A stretch of 64,000 bases of DNA from Gonapodya prolifera JEL478. Its lineage: Eukaryota; Monoblepharomycota; Monoblepharidomycetes; Monoblepharidales; Gonapodyaceae. The position numbers were made by a program, and so were the translations under genes. The stretch is taken from positions 1-64,000 of the forward strand of contig KQ965876.1 in the NCBI GenBank assembly GCA_001574975.1, read 5' to 3'. Under the pieces are notes generated by a model. The model did no database searches. It had not been told where the DNA came from and saw nothing but the letters and a program-made list of their open reading frames with translations. This document shows, piece by piece, positions 43,258 to 54,541 of this stretch (its first letter is position 1; each line of letters opens with the position of its first letter).

Positions 43258-45032
43258 ATGTACTCCTCGGGCTCCCGCCGGCTCTCGAGCCCTGCAGTGT
43301 CGCCCGGGTCCCGCAGCCGTCCTCGCTCCATCTCCCCTCAACCGATCCACTTCATCGACACCTTCACCGACCCCTACCAGTTTTCCAACGTCCTCAACAC
43401 CTCCGCATCCTCGGGATCCTTCGCAGCTGCTGCTGTGGGGGTCCATCAACCGTCGCAACCCCCATTTTATGACCTGGCTTCTTGGTTGCCTCACCCCCTC
43501 CCCACAGACCATGGCGGGGACCCGCTGATAAAATCGGAGGACGACGATATCTTCAAGTTCCACCTGGACGATGCTGTCACACCCGAGGACATGAACCCCT
43601 CTCCCGGAGCGTCTCCGCAACATGGGTACAGCGAGCTGGAACCGGACGAGTTTGCGACAACAGCAACAGGAAGCGCGGCCCAGTACCAGTCTGCGGGCGG
43701 ATCCCCTTATTTTGCGGGACAGCAAGTGTACACCAACGGAAATGGGCAGTTTTCAGGGACAGTGTCGCCCATCAGTCTATCGCCCCGGCTGCAAGCGACA
43801 GTGTCGCCAATCACGATCCAACCCCGGGGAATGCAGACGGGTACTTACAGTGCCAGTATGCCTGCTGGAGTGGAGTATGCGTATTACAGCGGCACGCCCC
43901 ATGCGCGGAGTCTGGGGACGTTGAGTATCGATACGGACGACGGACGAAGGTGGGGGTTGTGGTTGTGTGGCCTCGGTTTCCCCCCTCCGTCATAGTTTAC
44001 GAGACCAGAGAGAGTTTGCTTATACTCTCCATCTCTCGCTCGATTTAGTGCGGGCACTCCGGACATTGTCGAGAAGAAGCGCACACGGCGCGAAAAGCAC
44101 ATTGCGGTGGAGCGACGGCGGCGCGATATCATCAACGAGAAGCTCAACGACTTGACGGAGCTGCTTCCGTCGCATATGTTGAGCGGGGAGGGCGCGACTG
44201 TTGGTGTGAGTTGGTGATGGTGTGGCGGGGGTGGGAGAGGGGAGAGGGGAGAGACGAGATGGGAGAAGGGAGAGGGGAGATTGAGGAAGGAAGATGGAAG
44301 AATGGAGAACAGAGACGGACGACAGACGACGGATGGCGGACGACGGACGACGGATGGCGGACGACGGACGGCGGAAGATGGAAGATGGAAGGCCGAATAT
44401 GGAAGAAGGAGGAAGGAAGAAGGAAGAAGGAAGACTGAAGACGAGAGACCGAAGGCTGAAGACGGACAACGGACGAATGAAGATGGAAGACGGCAAGCGG
44501 AAGGCGAGAGATGCGACATTGAAGAGGGAACACGGAGGACAGGAGACGGAAGACGGAAGATGAGAGACGGAATACGGAAACCGGAAGATGGAGGACGGGA
44601 TACGGATGACGAAGAGGCTCAAATGACACAAATTGATTTCCCTTAACTGTTAATTTTACCCCTCCCACCAACATCCACCAGCAATCCTCCCGCGCCCGCC
44701 CGAGCAAAGGCTACATTCTCACCAAAACCGTCGACTACGTGCGTCAAGTACAGAGCGTGCTCGGCACACTCATCAACCGCGAACGAGATCTGGAAGGCGA
44801 GGTTCTTCGGTTACGTCAAATGGTGGGCGAACCTCTCGAAGGTGGGATCCTGGCACGTCCTCACGCACGAGCGGTGGCGAGTGTGCTGCCACCGAGCATG
44901 ACGATGAGCACGAGCATGGGGCGCCCAGTGTACGCCACCTCGCCGCGACATCGCTCGAATAGCGTAACGAGCCCGGGAGGGTTGAGCACTGTCAGTAGCA
45001 GTCCGCCGGATGGGATCATGGATGTTGAATGA
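43258..45032 (+). CDS. bHLH transcription factor
   Basis: Three exons (43258-43949, 44049-44205, 44682-45032). The first encodes a Ser/Pro/Gly-rich, partly acidic region (MYSSGSRRLSSPAVSPGS, KSEDDDIFKFHLDD). The second encodes the basic region and helix 1 (KKRTRREKHIAVERRRRD, INEKLNDLTELLP). The third encodes helix 2 and a zipper-like extension (YILTKTVDYVRQVQSVLG, RERDLEGEVLRLRQMV) and a Ser-rich tail ending GIMDVE. The H-x-x-x-E-R-x-R pattern (HIAVERRRR) predicts binding to CACGTG-type E-boxes. The intron splitting the loop is 476 nt and purine-rich, far longer than the others. Start at MYSS is chosen because the upstream extension overlaps the divergent promoter. Confidence 0.92.
44206..44681 (+). 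repeat. Purine-rich intron with degenerate GGA/GAC repeats
   Basis: The loop intron of the bHLH gene consists of several hundred bases of near-pure purine on the plus strand. They are built from short units such as GACGGACGACGGAT and GGAAGATGGAAG, with two or three near-exact copies of GGACGACGGATGGCGGAC at 44335-44375. It produces spurious long Ser/Pro-rich frames on the minus strand. Confidence 0.9.
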
Positions 45033-45569
45033 TGGAATGATGGGATGATGCCATTGAAGCAATGATGCAGTACCGATGGCACTTTTGCAGTATACCCATA
45101 ATCCCAAAGAATTGCACCCAATAGCCTGCAGTGAATATTGATGAATGTAGTAAAATTACAGATGAGCCTTTTATCACCAGCAACGAAAGGCGCGGGTCAG
45201 TCTGTATATCCCGTGCTGCCTCGTTATTACGAACCAACGAATGCTCCGGCCCGGCCTGAGACCGACAAAAAATTCATAATTTGCTGAGGCTCTGTTTGCG
45301 TTGCCGGTGGGAGACACGCCGCACTGAGACGCCTCGCAACCCAGAAAAGCGGGAACGCACTGGACCGGCCCCGCACCCGGCCAGATATCGTCGCTGTAAC
45401 AGGGACTGTGTACTGGCCCACTCGATTCTATTTTTCGTCCGCCGATTGTCGCGTTCGTGAGTGACGCGCGGTGATTGGGGGTTGAGCCGGATTTAGCTTC
45501 CGATGGGGAAACTCAAGTGGAGGCTTCTCACACTCGCACAAACACCCGATATTCGCGACACGCGCACCG
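45033..45569. other. Intergenic, no gene seen
   Basis: Interval between the bHLH gene and the next start. It contains a small cluster of ATGATGG repeats near 45028-45065 and no coding frame with motifs. Confidence 0.5.
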
Positions 45570-47083
45570 ATGGTGTATCCGCAGTATCTCAAGAGCGAGC
45601 CGCCGCGCACGTCGAGTAATGAAGAGTGCTGGCGACAATACTCGCTGTCAAAGAACGGTGGGTGGCCTTGTCGCTCCATTGCGGTCCAAATCCACTCCTA
45701 ATAATCACAAAACCTCGCCAATCCGCACCACCTGCATCCCATCTCTCCAATCGACGGGTTTTCTCACGCTCCACCGTCCATTTTGCCCCCTCTTCACCAT
45801 CCCATCCCGCCAGTCCAAATCGTCACTGTGGACTTGTTCGACAAATCAGCCCCAGAACTTCTCTCCGGCGACGGATACTTTAGCACGCAGGTGGCTGTGC
45901 CTCTCTCACTCGCTGCGCCCGCGACGGGACCCGCGGTGCGAAGGAGAGGACCCCTCGAGGGTGTCACCAGGTTGGACCTCCAGAAGAACTACCAGGCAAG
46001 TACATCCCCGCCATTGACTGCCGTATGGCATATTTAGCTAGCAGCCTGCGTCTCGTCTTTCAGCTCTGGGTCTGCGCCCTTCCTCGCCGTGAAATGCCTC
46101 CCCTCAAGGAAATCACAACCACGCCCCTGTCCCGCCCTGGCAGCATCGCGCGGGATGATCTCTCCGACGTGACAGCACATGACGAGCTGGACAAGTCCTC
46201 TGCTGGCTCGTGCGCGGCCCGTTCTTCCTCCTCCACCTCCACGTCTGCCGTGCCATCCTCCTCCACCCGGTCACCATCCGCCCCAGCCTCCCCCGAAACC
46301 ACATCCACCCTCCTCTCCGACTCTATTCCAACTCCCACCCGGCTCATCACCCCATCCTCATCGTCAGGCCGCCTCGCCGTCCGCCTCGTCCGTCTCTCGC
46401 CCTACGAGCACTTCCCGCCGCTCGAGGTATGCGCCTGCACCCCCTGGCAAGACGTGGGTCGGGAGACGTTTTACACGTTTGAGCTCAATTTTTGGCCAGC
46501 GAGAATCGGGCAGCGGGCGGCGAGTTCGGGCCTCCTCGCCTCCACTTCGACCTCTCGCTTGGGGCCGTCCGACCCCGGGTGCCGAAAACGATCCTACTCG
46601 TTCGGCGGGGGCCTCGACCTTCTCTCGCCACGTAAAAAACCCCGCCGGACCCACTCCGAGTCCTCACCCCCCTTCTCCTTCCACATACTCCCCACGGCCC
46701 TCTCGCACACCTCTCACTCCCGCTCCTCCTTCCCCTCCTCGGGGCTCGGTCTCCCTCTCCCCTCATTCCACAGCTTCAAACCCACCTTGGGCGCGCAGTA
46801 CGCCCTTCAGCTCGTGCACGATGACGACGATGGTGTTGGTGTGGGCAGGGGAAGGGGCAGTGGAAGGGGCAGTGGAAGGGTGACGTCCCTCCTAGACATA
46901 CGCGTGGGCGAGTTCGCCAACGCGGTTTGGACGGAAAATCCATACGACTTGTTTCTCACCACTGCGATGCTGTCGCCCGTGACGGGGGTGGCTGATCCCG
47001 CCAGTGAGGTGCACGCGCCGGAGGATCCAGAGGGGTTGGCGATCGACTCGCCGGGGATGTCGCAGTACCTTGTCATGGACTGA
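45570..47083 (+). CDS. Unknown Ser/Pro-rich protein with basic patch
   Basis: MVYPQYLKSEPPRTSSNEE begins exon 1. An intron ends at CCGCCAG (45807), and exon 2 reads VQIVTVDLFDKSAPELLSGD, then GVTRLDLQKNYQ. A GC-AG intron (GCAAGT at 45996 to TTTCAG at 46063) joins in frame to LWVCALPRREMPPLKEI. The rest is a long Ser/Thr/Pro region, a short structured stretch (RETFYTFELNFWPARIG), a bipartite basic patch (LLSPRKKPRRTH) suggesting nuclear import, an acidic-Gly segment (DDDDGVGVGRGRGSGRGSGR), and VGEFANAVWTENPYDLFLTT. TGA at 47081-47083. No family recognised. Confidence 0.65.
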
Positions 47084-49172
47084 TCTGCTGCTAGCCTTCC
47101 CAACCTCAACTTCAACCTCGGCCCTTAGGTCGGGGTGGTCATTTGTCGCTAATGGCGTCGTCACTCCCCGATTTGTGTTTCCCACCTCTCACCACTACCT
47201 CATTTGATGTTTTCACATTTTTTATTTTGTAAGCGCATATGCTATGTAGTGCAGTAATTACATTTTTTGGACTCGTGAAGTGTGCATTGGTTTGGCACTG
47301 TTTCCAAAAGCCGGTGACACGAGCGGCTTCGTGTTTGACCAGAAACGCTTATCAAAACGTGCACCGATGGTTATCCTGCCATACACTTGGGTTGTGGTGG
47401 TTACTCTCACGAAAATTTTTTGTAAGGACTCCTGGAGGCTTCCGGTCTCTCATTTTTCACCCAATTTTGCAACCAGCCACGTGCAAAAACGACCTCTAAG
47501 GACCGAGAGGATGAGGGCGTGAGTTTGCACAGCGCGATAGCCCTTTTACTATTTCTCCTAAATCCACCGATGGCACGTATAGAGAGGCCTTGGCAGGTCC
47601 TACGAACTCACAGTTCATCTTCCTGGTCGTCCTGCTCGCTTCGGCGCTCTTTGCCACACTGGCGACCCCTCAAGTGCGCAATGTGGCAATGGAGTCAAGA
47701 GCACTAGTCGTGAGTGGTCGCAATGCATCTGGAACTGGCCAGGGACGCGGTGTTCCTCTCGCCCGAGACAATAGAGAGCCAGCACGACGGGTTTGCCGCA
47801 TTGTAACCTCACATACTCCAACCCGTACTGGTTGCCGTTCTGGAGGACGCGGTGGGTCGGAAGACACACTGTCGCCACTGTCGAGTATGAGATTGCGAGC
47901 AGCGGCGGTTGCTTGACTGCTGTACCCTGTACAGTAGGTGTTGTGGGCAGTTCTTGCTCATGGCACAACGATGCTCGACAAAACTTCCTCCCCTCCTTTG
48001 GTCTCTCGGGACCACCTTCGGTCTGAAGGTCTGACCAGCCCAGCGCTGCCGAGAACGAAAAAGGGTCTCTAAGCTTTGGCTGAATCGCACCGACTGGGGA
48101 CTGGTGCTTTTCTCACCCTTTTCAAACAATTGAGATGCCAACAAGACGCGGGTTTTGCGACACACAACCCCAATAGACTTCGGAGTCGTTCTGGTTGCCG
48201 TTCCGAAGGACGTGGCGGGTCTTGGGGAGCCCCATTTGGCTCGCGGGTACCGGCTCGGAATGATACTGGTTTGGGGAGGCATGAGCTCCTGAGCTTTGCG
48301 CTTGATCTAAAGTGCGACAGCTCTCCCTTGCCATCTGAAATCTTTTTTTTTTTGAGAGATATTCAAACCAATGCAAATGGAAGCAAGCTGAACGGACGGC
48401 GCTGAAGATGTTGATGCTGTGGAATTGCATTCGTACTGGAGAGAAAAGGGGAACGACCACACGTTTTTACAGGCAGTGTTGGACAACTTTGCACAATCAG
48501 CGTTCTTCCTCTCGCCACTAATCGCCAAAATATTTCTTGCGACTATTTTGGTCTGGAAGGACACAACCTCCCTGTCGTCGCCGGGGGAGGTCGTGCGGGT
48601 CAGCAACACCTCCAAGGGGACTTCCCCGGTTGACCGATGCACTGGAGGCGTTAATTCTACACCACACCCGCACAGCGTCTCTCGAGGGGTAGCTACTCGT
48701 GGCCCTGTTGTCACCTCCGCTCCGTATAAGCTCCACATCTACATACATTCGAAACGCTCGGCCAGTCCTTCTCCCTCCGCCGCTCCATATCACTAACATC
48801 CCGTGCTTTGAATGTGCGGTGCACTCAGTATGGCGGTTGTGATGCTACCACAACTCTCCCTCGAGCAACTTTGATTCGACTTTTGCGCCTGATTCGAGAT
48901 CCAATAAGTTGCCATCACAGTACTTCAGTATCCGTCAGACTGGTAAGCAATCGACAACCGTCTTTCTCGATGCCCTGGGGTGTTGTATTCAAGTTGAAAG
49001 ATACTACAATGCGCTCGTTCGTTCACGTTCAGATTCACAAACACACACAGATCAATCGCATCAGATAATGATCCAAAATTCTTTATATTTGTCCCATAAA
49101 AAACAGCGATACTGAACTTGTCCAAAACACCTCGCCGGGAGATAGAAACTTTATATCGCATCGTTTAAATCC
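47084..49172. other. Gene-poor stretch with repeats and relics
   Basis: No intact gene. A frame at 47590-47916 (+) begins with a signal-peptide-like segment (FIFLVVLLASALFATLA) but soon turns into low-complexity Arg-rich sequence. Two diverged copies of a motif (GGTTGCCGTTC, GAGGACG/GAAGGACG, GGGTC) lie near 47826 and 48187. The second copy of the dispersed repeat lies at 48576-48674. Confidence 0.5.
48576..48674 (-). repeat. Dispersed repeat, copy 2
   Basis: Matches 41424-41522 over about 100 bp. On the minus strand the frame around it reads ELTPPVHRSTGEVPLEVLLT, a longer open stretch than in copy 1. Confidence 0.8.
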
Positions 49173-50709
49173 TTAAGAAGAAGCGCAAGCGGTCTTGGAG
49201 TTGCTCCATTGCTACGAAACATGTTGGAGATGAGCTTCACTGTGGGACGTTTCGCACCTCGCATAAGCCACAAACCTTCTGAACGGTCCAAGCCTGTCCG
49301 TTTGCGTCAGTGATAGTAGCCTGCTGGGCGTTGCAAAGATCGCCGATTTCGCCGTTCTAAGTGCCAAGTGGACCCAAAATGAGCGGACTGTCCATTCTGG
49401 TAACACTTAATTGCGACACAACTTACGGGGTTGTTGTACCACGCTAGAGGGGATGCGTAACTCTGCGCCAAACCAACAGCGGCGTCAGTGACGGCCTCGA
49501 AAAGCTCGTGGGAGGACACGCTGCACAGGTTCTTGAATGTCGACGAAGCCGATCCGCAGCCACCAGCACAGTCTCCGTCCTGTGCACGTGCAATCAGTTG
49601 AGCGGGTGATAAACATGAACGCAGGGAGTCAGAGTGAAGCTCTTACCTGGTCGGGCATCACACCGTAAAAGAGGTACTGAGTTCTAACGTTGAGCGACGA
49701 GATGTCAACGGTGCTGTGGTAGGCGCAGAAGGTGGAGCAAGACGAATCGCCGGACGACATGGAAATGCTTATTCCGGGGGCAAAGTGGCTGAAGAGAGAG
49801 AGATACGATTATTGGTCTGCAACGGCAAGCATCTCGGCGGGTTTACTCACATAGGGTAGTAAGAGTTGGAGTTGGGCTGTTAATGGAATAGTGGGTGATA
49901 TGACGCTTTAGCATTTCCCCAGTTGCGACAAATCTCACTGTGATAGTTCCGTCATTCACGAGGCTCTTGAGGTAAGTTTGAATTTGATCGTCGGTGATGG
50001 ATGACCCTGAGGGGACTCCAGATAGGGCGATTGTTCCTAAGGGAGACATATAAGCTCCAAGATCAAGATCTCACATACCCACTGGACCAACAACTCACCC
50101 TTGAAGGAACCACGACCGATTGATCCCTGGGAAGAGGTTCCATACTGTGCGAGCATATCATAGTAGGCAGAGTTTGTGACCCCCGCGTAGAACGATGGAA
50201 GATTGTTTGGGGCTGAACAACACGAGTTAACAGGCGACACGTGTTGAATTCTTGATCACTTCCAACGTACCAGCGGACGAAACGTAGTTGACGCCGGTCC
50301 CCCAGGTGAGAAGAGTGACCTCCACGTTGTTGATGACGGGACCTCCATAGTTTTTGAGCTTTCCCGAAGTCGCGGCTGTGACGAGTGTGGCGGTCTGCTC
50401 TGCGTTGAGTGGTGCTCCCCAGGTGTGATTGGTCATGTAGGCCACGCCCTGGAAGTGGATGAGATGACCGTAAGAGATTGAATCCGACAAACGAAACAGT
50501 CAAACACCAACCGGAATACGGCTCGCTGTTATTGAGCGAGAGCATGAGACATAAGCGTAGACGAGATCGGCATGTTTAGTTCAAAGGTGCCGCCGATCAT
50601 CTCAAGCTTGGCAAGCCGGACGGCACTCACGAAGGACGGGCAGAGCATCGCTGTTTCCAGCACTAGCAGCGAGAGCGAGGAAGCCAAGAGCGAGAGACTT
50701 GATAGCCAT
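49173..50709 (-). CDS. Secreted protein with HELFEAVTD motif
   Basis: The start MAIKSLALGFLALAASAG is a signal peptide. Exons then encode GHLIHFQGVAYMTNHTWGAP, NVEVTLLTWGTGVNYVSSAG, LPSFYAGVTNSAYYDMLAQY, LSGVPSGSSITDDQIQTYLK, FAPGISISMSSGDSSCSTFC, YHSTVDISSLNVRTQYLFYG, CSVSSHELFEAVTDAAVG and GEIGDLCNAQQATITDANGQ. An intron ending TTTCGTAG adds the final WSNSKTACASS (TAA 49173-49175). The block SHELFEAVTDxxxG recalls metal-dependent peptidase-like and EXORDIUM/phosphate-induced secreted proteins; whether it is an active enzyme is unknown. Conserved cysteines (CSTFC, CAGGCGS) suit an extracellular protein. Confidence 0.82.
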
Positions 50710-51277
50710 GTGGAATTGGGATGGAGAGAGCAGTATTAGCGGACATGGTGTCGCAAAGGGGTTTTATACTACTACCAACCCTGGGTTTTCACAACCCTGT
50801 GGGGTACCTGGTCCCTGAATTTCCTCCTGCCAATGTTCACTCCAGGCTTACCAATTTCGGAAGTTAGCGTTCATCTTTGCCAAAGATCGGAGATCGCGTT
50901 GCCCACAAGCCCGTCCTCACGGATCTCATTCACAATGTACTGCGTCCAGCCAGTTTCGGAGCAATTTAACAACCGAATCGAAAGATCCGAATCTGCATTC
51001 AAATGTTGTCAAATGTACTCTGTTTAGTTTTGTCCTCCAGTTTTTGCGGTATTTTCGCGTGTTTTACAGTGGGGTTACAGAGGGGCGCCTCGACGGCGCA
51101 CTGTGGAAGCCTTACAGGGACGAGTCCTCAAGGTTGCTTGACTGAACATGTACATAAATAAACTTGTGTAGTAACTCGACATCCGTTGCCAATGCTTACG
51201 TACGCCTTCATTATGTGGACCCAGTGAACGACATGACCCTCAACCTTCACGCCTCACAGTATCAAACCTGCCCCGCT
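50710..51277. other. Intergenic between two secreted-protein genes
   Basis: Contains the promoter of the HELFEAVTD gene at its left end and the 3' flank of the trypsin-like gene at its right end. No further gene seen. Confidence 0.5.
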
Positions 51278-52284
51278 CTAAATCTGCCCCGAATGAGCCA
51301 TCGCGATCGTGTTCTGAATCCACGTCGAGATCATCGTTAGCCGCACTACAGACGCCGGTATGTTGCGCTGGTCGCACGGGACAGGCCCGAAGCTCGTGAT
51401 CCCCCACAGCACGCCGCGGGATACGTGGGGCCCGCCCAAGTCGCCGTTACACGTGGCGGTCTGCTGTCCCTGGGAGTTGACGACGGCAACGACGCACCCG
51501 AGGTTGGGGCGAGCGCTGGAGTCAATCGTGTAAGTCCGTTAGCAGTCGTAGTTGTTGTTGACGCGCAGGCTCAGGCCCTGCAGGTTCTGCGGAAAGGTCT
51601 CGGTGCCCTGCGTTCCGCCCGGGTTTGTGAGGCCCCACCCGAGTGCGACGTCGGTGTCGCCGATTGCAGGCACGTTGGCATTCATGTTGAGCGGCAAGGG
51701 GGCGATGTCCGTGATGGGGCGGGACTCGTAGTATGGTTCCAGGATCCATATCGCAGCGTCGTGACCCGTCTTCTCAACTCCACTTTCGGGGGGCTGGTAG
51801 CTCGGGTTGACGACAATGTTGCGCACGTTCATCATACGGCAGCTCGGCTGGCTTGCACAAGCTACGGTCCTGTCCTGAAGCCCGACGTATGCGTGCCGGT
51901 ACTCGGCGCCGTCCGACATGGTCCCGCAGTGGCCCGCGGTGATGATGATGGGAACGGGCGTGTTTTGATCAGTAAGCCCGTGCAGCGTATGGCGTAGGTT
52001 CCGAAGGAGGATTCGAGGAGGGTGACGTAAAGGAATTGCGCGATGTCGACCTTGACACCGCCGACGATGACTGGATTTGGAAGCAGTTTCGAGTTATGGA
52101 TGAGACAATCGCGCACGGAAGGTCCTCCTGTACGCGACCACTCACGATTCGAGCTCTTAACTCCGCCAGCCACATCGTGCACCTGAGCTGCCGATGGTGT
52201 GCCCAGCTGGGCAACAGAGACCAGCGCGACGAGAGCGATCACTTGTGCGATCCGCTGTCGTGGCCCGAGCTCAACACGAGCCAT
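51278..52284 (-). pseudogene. Trypsin-like serine protease, inactivated
   Basis: The start MARVELGPRQRIAQ leads into a signal segment (VIALVALVSVAQLG), then NPVIVGGVKVDIAQFLYVTL (the IVGG activation site). After a frame change the His block PIIITAGHCG appears, then the Asp block TGHDAAIWILEP, GDTDVALGWGLTNPGG, and the C-terminus VRLTMISTWIQNTIA. Three lesions are visible. A frameshift lies between CTGLL and DQNTPVP near 51970. An in-frame TAA (NNNYDC stop) lies near 51540. The active-site GDSGGP reads GDLGGP (serine codon TCG to TTG by one transition). Any one would abolish activity. It is an S1-family gene in decay, though the rest is still well conserved. Confidence 0.8.
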
Positions 52285-52919
52285 CGATGCAAGTAAAGTT
52301 AGGCGAATAATATCAGGGTATCGCGGAAAGTACGGACTCACGCCTCATCCGCCGTCCTTGGCCGTCGTTTTTGGCGCGGCAGACACAAATTTTGATGGAG
52401 TGCCTCCCTCTTATTGCACTTTAGGGTACAATTATGTCCAAAATTGGAAAGGTCCGAGATGTCGTGATCACGGCAAGCGAAGTACCGCGATCGTTGACGG
52501 GGAGAGAGCTCGCTCAAAGGCGTAGAGGAGTTTGGGTCACGGGAAGCTCGCTCTTGACCAGAAAGGCCCCACCCGCTCTTCGTACACACGGAGTTTGGTC
52601 ACCTTGTTAGAGGGGTGGCACCGTAATCTCGTTTTGCATGGTGGGAAAGACCTCGTCCGGACCATCGGGTGCTCCTCGGTATTGAGCTGGACGGCGACAA
52701 GGGTTCCAGCGTCACCTGGTCATTCTTCATCGCTGAGTATCCCGCGAGAGAATTCGATACGGAGAAGGATGAAAATGTTCCGATATGCAATGAACGGACG
52801 ACGAGGCTGCCGAACTTCGGACACGATACATCACGAACGAAGGACGCGCGGATGGTAAACAAAGCACGAAAATGTTGAGGGGCTGAGAAAGGCGGAGTGT
52901 ATAGTGGAGTAGAGTTGGT

Positions 52920-53870
52920 TGTGCGTAGACGTAGCATTTCATACTACAACTCCATTCCAAAAAGGAATCTGCGAACACTCCAAAACCCCCGAACACTAAA
53001 CAGAGAGCACGTATCACTCCAAAACGTGTAGGAAAAAGTGATCAGGGGAAGATTACGAGTATATCAAACGTGGAATACATGGAGCAACGTTGCACAGTTG
53101 CCAAGTTGATAACAGAGAGGAGAAGATGGAAGTGCCGCACACCCAACACTACCATCCACTCCGAAAAGAGAAAGAATAATATGACAACGCTCCACACCGA
53201 AGCCAAACACCAACGGAACAGATTGGAAGAGATAGTGTGAAGCGGAAAATTGTTTACGGTGATGTCGGAAACTCTTACCGACACCATAATCCACTTCAAA
53301 AGGTAGACCAGCGCAAAGAAGAGTGCAGTGCCGATCGATTTAACAAAACCAGAGCGATGTCGAACAAGAAGACTGGAGTAGATAGGTGTAAAGTGGTTTG
53401 CCAGAACACCACCTACCGAAAGAAAGAGTAAGACAACCACGCACACTCCGAAGCGAAACTCCTAAGCGATAGCTTCGAACACATGGGGGAGTGGGAGCAA
53501 GAATCGAACAGAAGATGGAAGTGTTGGCATCCGACACCATCTCCCACTCCGAGAAAGTTAGATTTGACAACTGCACTCCTCTCCGAAGAAAACCATCGTC
53601 ACTTAGGCGATATTCGATGCTATTGTATAAATATATGTCGACTTCCAATGGGTGAAAGTGCTCTAGATTTCAATACGACGACCCAACTCGAAAAGAGAAA
53701 GCATTGACACAGCAGGCTCAGCTCCGAACCGAACCACGGACCACATCTGCAAAGACGTAAAGGTGACGCGCATCCCGTTGGACAGGATGGAAGTGCTGAA
53801 GATTTCAGCGCCACCTCCTTCTCCAAACAACTTGACATTCCGCGCTCCTCTCCAATCCATCGCTTGGTTC
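52920..53870 (-). repeat. Degenerate tandem repeat, period about 130 bp, at least six units
   Basis: Read on the minus strand, units share an ordered set of words: GGTTTTCTTCGGAG or GTTTGGCTTCGG, then GTTGTCAxAT, then TTTCTCTTTTCGGAGTGG, then CACTTCCATC. Cores are centred near 53790, 53655, 53515, 53395, 53260 and 53125, with a further faint one near 52950. Spacing is 125-140 bp. Each unit translates to similar hydrophobic peptides (FGVERCHIILSLFGVDGS), so the array may descend from a repetitive coding sequence. Confidence 0.7.
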
Positions 53871-54485
53871 AGACCAAGCCAGAGAAGAATAAGAATATTT
53901 CATTGTTTTGTAGTTTGAACTCGGAGTATCGGGACAGCATGCGCCATCCATATCAAAAATTATTCGGAGGAGACGACCCGAGGGCCGTTCCACAGGCAGA
54001 CAACAAGACGTTGGTGCAATGCCAATCGCCCACCCACCACACCGGGCCTTCCTGATCACCCGAATGCGTCCAACAGGTAAGTATGCAGAGTGGGGTCGAG
54101 GGCGCTTTTTATAGTGCTAGCCCGAGGGTCCTGCGGACCGATTCGAGTTAGTGTGCACAAAAGTCTGCCGCAGTTACTTTGCCACACTGCCATTGCTGTG
54201 ACAGAGTACTTTGTGTGGCCCAACGCCTCCTTCGTCTCGTAACCGGGATTACTCGAATTAAATAATTTGTCGAATTCTAAGCATCATAGAAACATCGCAA
54301 AGACCTCTCCTCGTCGTCTCGGCGCTCTTCTCTCGCAACATCACACATTAATCCATTATGTTTAACACAGATATCAGCTCTCCGAGAGCAGCGCTCTTCT
54401 AAATTTCACATTGTACAATCAACCCCCTGGTGGGGGGGCCACGAGCTCCCCATGCTCTATTTTCTCTTTTGACCACGGCCAACTA

Positions 54486-54541
54486 CCATCTCCACTCCCC
54501 TCCCGCTCCCCTTCCCTCCCTCTCCCCTCTTCTCCCCTGAA
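54486..54541 (+). promoter_or_regulatory. CT-rich tract upstream of eEF3 start
   Basis: About 55 bases that are nearly all C and T run up to the ATG. Such pyrimidine tracts mark promoters/5' UTRs of strongly expressed genes in filamentous fungi, fitting an elongation factor. Confidence 0.5.

Larger units (their letters stand above)
52285..54541. other. Gene-poor stretch containing a decayed tandem array
   Basis: No gene was supported. The centre is a degenerate ~130 bp tandem repeat (52920-53870). From 54060 to 54480 is plain AT-mixed sequence that becomes CT-rich just before the eEF3 start. Confidence 0.6.

Noticed and set aside
43132-43725. Minus-strand frame of 197 codons opposite the bHLH first exon
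   Set aside because: Antisense shadow; no homology features and it overlaps the well-supported plus exon.
44020-44707. Minus-strand Ser/Pro/Phe repeat proteins
   Set aside because: Translation of the purine-rich bHLH intron on the wrong strand; repetitive low complexity only.
47590-47916. Secreted small protein starting with a hydrophobic leader
   Set aside because: Only the leader looks protein-like; the rest is Arg/Gly low complexity overlapping a repeat, so it was not listed as a gene.
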